NCBI GenBank assembly: GCA_031772625.1
Contig: CM062810.1
Span: 453,969,731-454,033,730 of the forward strand
Direction of reading: 5' to 3'
Origin: Pinus tabuliformis
Lineage: Eukaryota; Streptophyta; Pinopsida; Pinales; Pinaceae
DNA: 64,000 nucleotides
This document shows positions 57,800-64,000 of the stretch, piece by piece; position 1 is the first letter of the stretch, and every line of letters begins with the position of its first letter. Under the pieces are notes generated by a model that was given only the letters and a program-made list of their open reading frames with translations, had not been told where the DNA came from and searched no databases. The position numbers were made by a program, and so were the translations under genes.

Positions 57800-58165
57800 T
57801 TCTTTATCTGGCCTGCGTGTCTACGCACTTCACCTTCTGCTCCCCTGCATACACCCGCAGAGATCCTTCTGCTACCCCGCGTACCCACGCACTATTTCTT
57901 CAATCACGCCACGTACTGTTACTGTAGGCACGCACCCACAGATGCTATCATGCCGCGTACTGCTACTGTAGCCACGCACCCACAGATGCTATCGCGCTGT
58001 GTGCCTACGCACCTGCAGCTTATGAAGTGACGCGTACTTTCACTGTGCCTCCACACCTGATCCTCTGTCGCGCTGCGTACCCACGCACTGACCCTTCTTC
58101 TGTTCTGCGTACCCACGCACTGCTCCTTCTTCTACTCTGCGTACCAACGCACTTGCACCGTTAAT
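57800..58165. repeat. Degenerate GCGTACCCACGCAC array in J
   Basis: About ten irregularly spaced copies of a (t)gcgtacccacgcac-like word, itself an inverted repeat TGCGT...ACGCA, alternate with C/T-rich spacers of 15-35 bp. A few more copies lie at 58600-58710. Confidence 0.8.
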
Positions 58166-58463
58166 CACCTGTGTACCTCTGATTAGGGCCGAATTGGCAG
58201 TCCACCAGTGTGACACAGATAGTCAGATGCCCAGATCTGATCATGCGCCCGCGAGATCACACTTCATAGATTCACTTTCAACTTCACTCTTATATATATC
58301 AAGCTTTTAAATTGATAACCGAATATTCAAATCTTAAGATATTCAATTTGCAAAAGATACCTTGGCCAAGTGATATCCTTTGCTTTATATAGGCAAGCTC
58401 TTCCTAAAATCATGGATCAATACCATAGATAACCAATACAAGGGGCCCAAAAACATGGGGCTC

Positions 58464-58493
<30 letters not shown>
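58464..58493. repeat. (AAT)10 microsatellite
   Basis: Ten perfect AAT units inside solo LTR J. Confidence 0.95.
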
Positions 58494-58494
<1 letters not shown>

Positions 58495-58932
58495 TAAAAC
58501 AATACCATGGGCCAAAACCATAGAATCAAGAACGGCGGGCTAAATACCACGGGCCAAACATTAGAAACCCCACATGAGCGCGCTTCTCTGCCTTGAAGTG
58601 AGTGAACTGGGGGTACGCAGCTCATGAACGGGTGGCCTGCGTGTATGAACGAACTTCCTGGCCGGCGTACCTGCGGGTACGCATCTTTTGAACCATTCAC
58701 CTGCGTACCTCTTAGTTTCCAACATTTTGAGAGCCTGATCAGAGCATTGCCGCCTGTATGAGTTGCCATCAAGTACAACACATGAATCATAGCGCCATAC
58801 CAGAAACATAATTCCAACAAGCCAATGGTCGAAAACGCATGATCTTATCTTCAGAAGCTTCCAATCTCCTTACTAACTCTGATGTCCAAATAACTCCACT
58901 CATATAACTCAACTGGGCTGTTTGCAGGTATC

Positions 58933-60068
58933 TATCCAACCATTGTTCTTTCGTCAATCGCAGATTCTTGTTTTCTTTTGCCACGAATTTGTGGATCTTT
59001 CTATCCAACCAAGTTTTGATCTCTTTCTTAGTTGGATTCCAAAGATACGACATCACACATCTCATTATGTAGATCATGGTCCTGGCAACAGAACCATTTG
59101 TTGGCTTGACGGGTCCTCACCCAGGTTCAAAGTTAAGTTTTCCAAACAAATTCCTACACTAATAGCCCTTTTGGCATCAATCCATGAAGCGTGGACTGAA
59201 GTCTCACCTGAAGCAGTATAGGAGGATGATGGAACCAAGTTTCTACTCCTAGGGATGGTTATGATGTCATTTTATGTCCTAATGTTGCCTTCACATAGAT
59301 CGATAATCCTTTTAGGGCTTATAGATATACTTCTCTTAATCACCCTTAGACCTTCGCGAAGGTCTACGACTATCTTTCGTGGACCCTACGCAGGTGAATC
59401 TAAAACTTGCACACATCTGTAATCACTCCTAAGTCTGTTTTTGCCCAAATTTACTTAAGTATTTGATAACTTTAACATGCATTAAGATATTCTTCCCGTA
59501 ACAGATTTTATGACTTGCGTGTTTGTATAACAAAGTAAAACATATAGATTCGTGCATCAACACAACACTAAATCATAAACCCATTATTCATCATAGCATA
59601 ATCACATTTATTCATAATAGAAGTATAAACACAAAACACAGATATTTCAAGAACGATCTCTTTATTAATGCTTCAGATCTTCGTACAGACTCAAAACTAC
59701 CCACCGCAATCAGCTGCAAGGGTTTGTGTACTCAGTTGTGGACTCTACTCTAGGCCTCTGCGCACACAGCTATAGAGCCTCTCTTATACTCTAAGTCTCT
59801 TCGTTTTTTACTTGTCATGACCTCCTTACATCAACTAAGAACTTCACTTTTTATACAATCCCATGGCCCGTGAACCATGGGTAGATCTCCAAAACTGACA
59901 CAACTTATCTAAACTAAGGGTGGAAAACCCTTTTATCTTTAGACATATTTGCACTCCGTGACCAAAAAATGCAAAGACTTTACATTTCTTTACACAAAAT
60001 TCAGGCCTTCTGCCCCAAAACTTGGGTGTTTAACCCAAAATTGACCCCTAGGAAACCCATTCCCAACA
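58933..60068 (-). repeat. LTR R2, copy 2 of the R family
   Basis: 1136 bp, homologous along its length to 15867-17004. The minus strand starts TGTTGGGAATGGG (60068) and ends TTGGATA at 58933, with the terminal CA decayed to TA. It is preceded on the minus strand by a polypurine tract and the end of an ORF, so it is a 3' LTR. It carries a perfect 20-bp palindrome. Confidence 0.72.
59347..59366. repeat. Perfect 20-bp palindrome
   Basis: TAGACCTTCGCGAAGGTCTA is fully self-complementary. The R1 copy (16281-16300) differs at one central base. Confidence 0.95.
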
Positions 60069-60085
60069 GACCCCCAAGAAAAACA
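60069..60085 (-). other. Polypurine tract of R2
   Basis: The minus strand reads GTTTTTCTTGGGGGTCT directly before the LTR start. Partly purine; placement is the main support. Confidence 0.45.
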
Positions 60086-60103
60086 TTATGACTCGCCCTC
60101 GAG

Positions 60104-60540
60104 TCACTCAACTGGTGTAGAGATCTTGTCATGTAGACGTCCTAGCTTGACCTAAACATCTACTACCTCATTGGCTCCCTACGTTTCTGCCTGCTTTAGC
60201 TCCTCAACCAACTGTTCTGTCACTGGCCCTACATTAGCAGTCTATAGTTTCTGCTAAGTCTCGCGAACACTGGCCAACTTTCCTTCAATGGTAGTCATGA
60301 TCTCATAGGCCTCATCTAACCAAGGTTTCAAACGAGCCTTCTGTTGAGCACCAGTATTGCAGCAATAATGCTACAACTCCTGTGTTGTCTACTTTACTCT
60401 TATCAAACTGTAGTTCGCAACAAACTTGGAAGCATCGATGTTGTATGCACAAGTACTAGTTCTCACTGTAGGTTGTCACTTGGTCAGCCAGTGCAAGATC
60501 ACTAGGAGCTCAAGCCAACTTATTTTGATTCCAACAGAAG
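60104..60540 (-). pseudogene. R2 3' ORF end, unrecognised, coiled-coil-like
   Basis: One minus-strand frame ends at a TGA (60104-60106) about 20 bp before the polypurine tract. It contains KARLKPWLDEAYEIMTTIEG, KLASVRE and TEQLVEELKQAE, with a heptad pattern. All six or so internal stops are TAG. No family is recognised. Ending at the polypurine tract suggests the last ORF of an LTR element. Confidence 0.5.
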
Positions 60541-61799
60541 CTCTATGTGTGATGAATTGAAAGAAACATTACTCTTCAAATGTTATTCTAATTGCAGAAA
60601 GGAGAAAGACTGAACTGTAAAGAAAACCTAGTAAAAGCTAATTAACCAACTAATTCTACTTTCGCAGAAAGCACTATGAAAACAATGAAAGGAATTCCAT
60701 TGCCTACTCAAGGAAGTAAACAAAATATAACTATGCTATTTCTGGATGTAAATAAGAAAAAAACATATTTTTGGATTTTTATGTGAATTTGACATGCATG
60801 TAATTTATTGTGTGTGAGTGTGGCAGAGAATAGGTGGTGTTGAAGGGTGGTTTTGGGACTTGAGAGGATGTAGGATGGTGTGCATGGGTGCTATGAGGTC
60901 TCAGGTGGCATTCTGGTGGCTTTTACCACACTCGGCCTTCAAGAGAAACCCTACAGGAAAATATACAAGAGGACATAAGAAATCTATAGGAGGAAAACAG
61001 GGAATCTAGAGTAGGAGGCCGGGAGTAGATTTCACTGTTTTGAGGGTGTGAGAGTGGGTGAAAAAGGTGAATGAAGGTTGGAATGAGGTGTTATGGTGCC
61101 TATGGTCTACCATGAACCGCTAGGAGAGAGAAACATGATTGGATTTTCTCAAGGAGAGAGGAAGAAATTCTATGGACAAGTGTAGGAAACTAGGCAGAAT
61201 TGAGGTGAGATTTGGGAGACCTATAGGGCATGGATCAGATGGAGTGTGTGATTTCTGATAAGTTAGACTACTACTAGAAGATATCTATTGCATAGAAACA
61301 GACAGTCAACCAAGGAAATCAAGCGACAAGTCAAATGAATGCATTTAGGAAAAATAAATTTTTGCATAAAAATGGTCTAAACTATGATCTATGAAAGGAA
61401 ATGTTGTAGGAAAGGAAAACATGAAAGAAGACTATTGAAAATCAAGAAGTGGGCATGATGAAGAAGATCTAAGTCAAAGCAAAGCTATACTATTAACCTA
61501 CTAAAAAGCTGCAAACACTACAAGTCCTATGAAGGAGGAAAATTTGTGTTTTTGGGGCAGCAAGACGGTCTTTGCCACAAATCACGGTCCCAGAGGGAGG
61601 AAGAGAGGCCAAGGCACTATTGCTAGCATTTTTTATATTTGTTGATCATTTTTTAACCTGATACAAAAAGCACAAATGGAAGCAAACTACTAAATCATCA
61701 AAAGCAACCTATTTTTAACCATAAAAGAAATACATGTAACAACAACCTAATCTACAAACTGAAATAAAACATACAAATACAAGTAAAGAGGAGCTTGGA
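60541..61799. other. No recognised feature
   Basis: A/G-rich sequence without domain, repeat partner or LTR ends that I can identify. Confidence 0.4.
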
Positions 61800-62444
61800 T
61801 TCTTGGATTGGGCCCTAACCCAAGAGCTTTAGACCTCTGAGGTAATTCAGTGCTAACTCAAAAAGGATCCCATCTTTATTATCAAAACAATAACAAGATT
61901 ACATGAAACTGTCAAAAAATAATAAGCTCAAAGTTTGAGCAGAGTTTAAATAAGAAAAAATCCAACAAAAGTCTGACCCTAGTGAGGCCCTAAGCCCCTA
62001 TACTTATACAAATTAGGCCACCAATATCTTCCTTAAAATTAGGGAGTTTTGGCTCCAAAAACTCAACATAATCATCAGTCATCCTCCACTTGCTCGACAG
62101 CCTTCTAGTGCATGATTCGGCTGCTTGTACTCCGAGTTGAATGAAGTGGAATTCAAAGTGAAGAGTAATAAATGAGGGGGATTCCCTCCTATAAGTCCTC
62201 TCCTTTTTCCAATTCGAGTTATTTCTTCTATTTTTCCATTGGATCCTTGACTTTGACCTCGAAACTCATCAATAATTTTCATTAATTACATGTTAGACCA
62301 CATGGCACAATAAATAATTCAACTCACTCTATCAGCATAAATATAATTAGAAAATCATACAATAAGCTAAGAGAATGGTTGATTTGACTAGGTTAGGAGG
62401 TAAAATGAGACCATATAATTACCCATTTATGAGGATCATCATCA
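61800..62444 (-). repeat. Putative 3' LTR of element K (boundaries approximate)
   Basis: It follows a polypurine tract on the minus strand and begins TGATGATGATCC at 62444. It has LTR-like content, including an AATAAA signal on the minus strand near 61875. The far end and the partner LTR are not visible, so the limits are tentative. Confidence 0.4.
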
Positions 62445-62453
62445 CCCCCCTAC
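62445..62453 (-). other. Polypurine tract of element K
   Basis: The minus strand reads AGTAGGGGGG about 30 bp after the end of the long ORF. Confidence 0.5.
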
Positions 62454-62481
62454 TGAAAGTGTTGCTCATCCTCTGAGTAAC

Positions 62482-64000
62482 TTAGTCAATCTCCTCATCG
62501 TTTATGGCCCTGGTGGCCTCTCTAGCATCCCAGGCTTCTGATGTGGTCTGCTCTTCTTTTCCATAAGATCCTACCTTCCTATCTAGCTCTTTCCACTACT
62601 CCTCCTCTTCTTCTTCTTCTCTTCTACCTTCTAGCATGACTAACAATAGTGGGGGACTTAGTTTGAGGCCAATCCAGTTGACCTTCAGCCTCTGCATGGA
62701 GTGCTTGTACATTGGCACTCTTTTCAATGCCTCCCTCAGCCTCATGGGGGAATGATATTCCCTGATATGCAAACTATGTGGTAAGGTGTTCCATCTCCTC
62801 ATGCATGCATGCACACATTCATCCCCAAGTAGCCTTTGCATATCCTCAAAGTGTGCAATGGCTTGTGCCTGATTGGTGAGATATCTAGGGGCAATTTGAG
62901 GATCATTAGCAAGGAAGTTGTGTGTGCTAATGAGTGCCATAGGATCTGATGGCTCAACTCTTATCATTAGTGGCTCATTCTGCTCCTTTACCATCAATAT
63001 TTTTATTTCTGCTGCCCTCAATTCTTCACGGTTCATCCAAGAGGCCATGGCCATTAATTTTAGGTCCCCTAGCTTGGCATTGGGGTCCCACACATTCATG
63101 TCTGTGAGGGTCATGTTATGTAGGTAGAATTCTGCCATCTTTGTCTTATCTTCTGAGGTGCTTTGGTCACACAAATCCATAAACTGTCTGTAATCTTGGA
63201 AAGGCATTATGCCTCTTTGTGCCAAAGTCTTTATTTGGAATTGTAACCATTGGTCCTTGAGATATAGGCCATAGGATTTTTCTGGTGTTATAAATTGCAA
63301 TGCCTCCATGGATAAGTTGGCCATGCATGCCAGCTGAGTCTCTTTCTCTTCCAGCTGCCTCCTTAATAATTCAATTTTAGTTTCAAGGTGGCTTCTTGTA
63401 ATTGCTTCCTTGTCTCTAAAAGTACTAAACTCTCTACCCATTTCTCTGAGTTTGTTTTCCATATGGCCAACATCCTCAACTCCTTTGGATTTGGCTATTT
63501 GTATCCACCTATGTGTTCTTATTCCTTCTTTCTCTAATTCAAAGAATAGTGGAATTACAAATTTTTGTGGGATTATCCTTCCTACCTCAAGTAGATTGTA
63601 ATAGGAGGCAAGACTAGGATGGGCATTAGGTTCTTGTAGCTCTGTTGCTTCCTCCTTTACCTGTGGCTATCCTTCCATCCTTTTCTCAAGCTTTTGGGTC
63701 TCTTGTAATTTTGACAGTGTCTCCTGTAGAACTGCTCGAGCCTCGTGTAGGACTGTTTTTGGGTCCTGTAGTACTACCTTTTCCTTCCATGTGGAAGATC
63801 TAGGAGCCCCCCTTTCATATGTCATAGGTGTCTTGGAAGGGGATTCTTTCCCCTTGGTAAAGGGTGAATCTTCAATTGTAATTGGCACTTTTGAAGAGGG
63901 CTGAGGTTCGCTTGTTTTGATCCTTGTGCTCTTCCTATCCCTAAAATACATGGAAGCCTGTCTTTTCCTCTTTTGCTTTGGCTTGATTGGTATAATGAGT
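62482..64000 (-). pseudogene. Element K: long unrecognised coiled-coil ORF, runs off right edge
   Basis: One frame runs from the window edge to TAA 62482-62484, with TAGs at 63667-63669 and 62596-62598. The N-terminal visible part is basic and Ser/Thr rich (DRKSTRIKTSEPQPSSKVP) followed by a heptad stretch (VLHEARAVLQETLSKLQETQ). After the first TAG comes NLLEVGRIIPQKFVIPLFFE, a second coiled coil (HLETKIELLRRQLEEKETQ), then a globular part (ITPEKSYGLYLKDQWLQFQI, CVHACMRRWNTLPHSL) and an acidic Glu run. No known domain is recognised. Position just before a polypurine tract marks it as a retroelement ORF. Confidence 0.55.

Larger units (their letters stand above)
57255..58819. repeat. Solo LTR J, 1565 bp
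   Basis: It starts TGTTGGAA and ends TTCCAACA, an 8-bp perfect inverted repeat, with AGCCA immediately on both sides (57250-57254 and 58820-58824). There is no internal region, PBS or second LTR inside, so it is a solo LTR left by LTR-LTR recombination. It carries a long array of TGCGTACCCACGCA-like words and an (AAT)10 run. The family is unknown; the GAGAGGGGGG start resembles some Copia LTRs. Confidence 0.85.
37487..58932 (-). mobile_element. Element G: old Ty3/gypsy element split by H, I and J
   Basis: Pieces in 5' to 3' minus-strand order are 58825-58932 and 56479-57254 (leader and gag N-terminus), 47691-48264 (gag middle), and 37487-40365 (gag end, protease, two more gag-like domains, RT). 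H, I and solo LTR J fill the gaps. Joining the pieces in silico across H and across I restores the gag frame. Its 3' end is lost at about 37486 within RT, and the 5' LTR is not found. Confidence 0.85.

Noticed and set aside
57255-58724. Earlier choice of 58724 as the right end of LTR J (tttccaaca)
   Set aside because: That end gives no matching target-site duplication (agcca against ttttg); the end at 58819 gives an exact AGCCA match.
58787-59077. Minus-strand open frame (WNPTKKEIKTWLDRKIHKF...) also readable in the R1 copy
   Set aside because: Most of it lies inside the R LTR and its lower end runs into other flanking sequence. Similar reading in both copies follows from LTR homology, so it is not good evidence for a protein.
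62482-64000. Endogenous pararetrovirus as the source of the K ORF
   Set aside because: No movement protein, coat CCHC, RT or RNase H motif is visible, and the ORF is followed by a polypurine tract and LTR-like sequence.

Overview
This window is plant nuclear DNA made almost entirely of LTR retrotransposons. The evidence is Ty3/gypsy and Ty1/copia polyprotein remnants, primer binding sites (PBS) for plant tRNAs, 5-bp target-site duplications (TSDs), long AT-rich noncoding stretches and no recognisable intact host gene. The mix of families and the ORF style are compatible with a large, methylated seed-plant genome. A gymnosperm is possible, but that is a low-confidence guess. Element letters below are mine.

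Layout. A (1-6610, minus): 5' part of a gypsy element with LTR, tRNA-Arg-type PBS, long leader and a gag-protease frame full of stops; its LTR sits inside the integrase of B (6611-~9950, minus). C (~9951-11322, plus): a gypsy integrase with six TAG stops. 12815-14407 (plus): a Met-type PBS followed by an unrecognised gag-like ORF. R1 (15867-17091) and R2 (58933-60540): two copies of one LTR family. D (19169-24357, minus): a non-autonomous chromovirus derivative arranged LTR-internal-LTR-internal-LTR between matching ATCCT duplications. E (28350-33808, minus): a Copia element with 153-bp LTRs, matching ATTAC duplications, a nearly intact pol and no recognisable gag. F (35530-37301, plus): a gypsy gag-protease remnant.

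G (minus) is an old gypsy element cut into four pieces by younger insertions: H (40366-47690, plus), I (48265-56478, minus) and the solo LTR J (57255-58819). Computationally removing H or I restores G's gag reading frame, which confirms the boundaries. H carries no visible gag or pol but holds a decayed GT47/exostosin (MUR3-like xyloglucan galactosyltransferase) gene fragment. I keep only gag-protease and carries many TTTTAACGAG...CTCG hairpin motifs. G encodes gag-like domains both in front of its protease and, twice more, between protease and reverse transcriptase. K (~61800-64000, minus) is the 3' end of an element with a long unrecognised coiled-coil ORF ending just before a polypurine tract (PPT).

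No intact autonomous element is present. The most interesting items are the host-gene fragment carried by H, the tandem element D with its scrambled, internally triplicated ORF, the multi-gag polyprotein of G, the reiterated hairpin motif of I, and a strong bias of inactivating stops to TAG.
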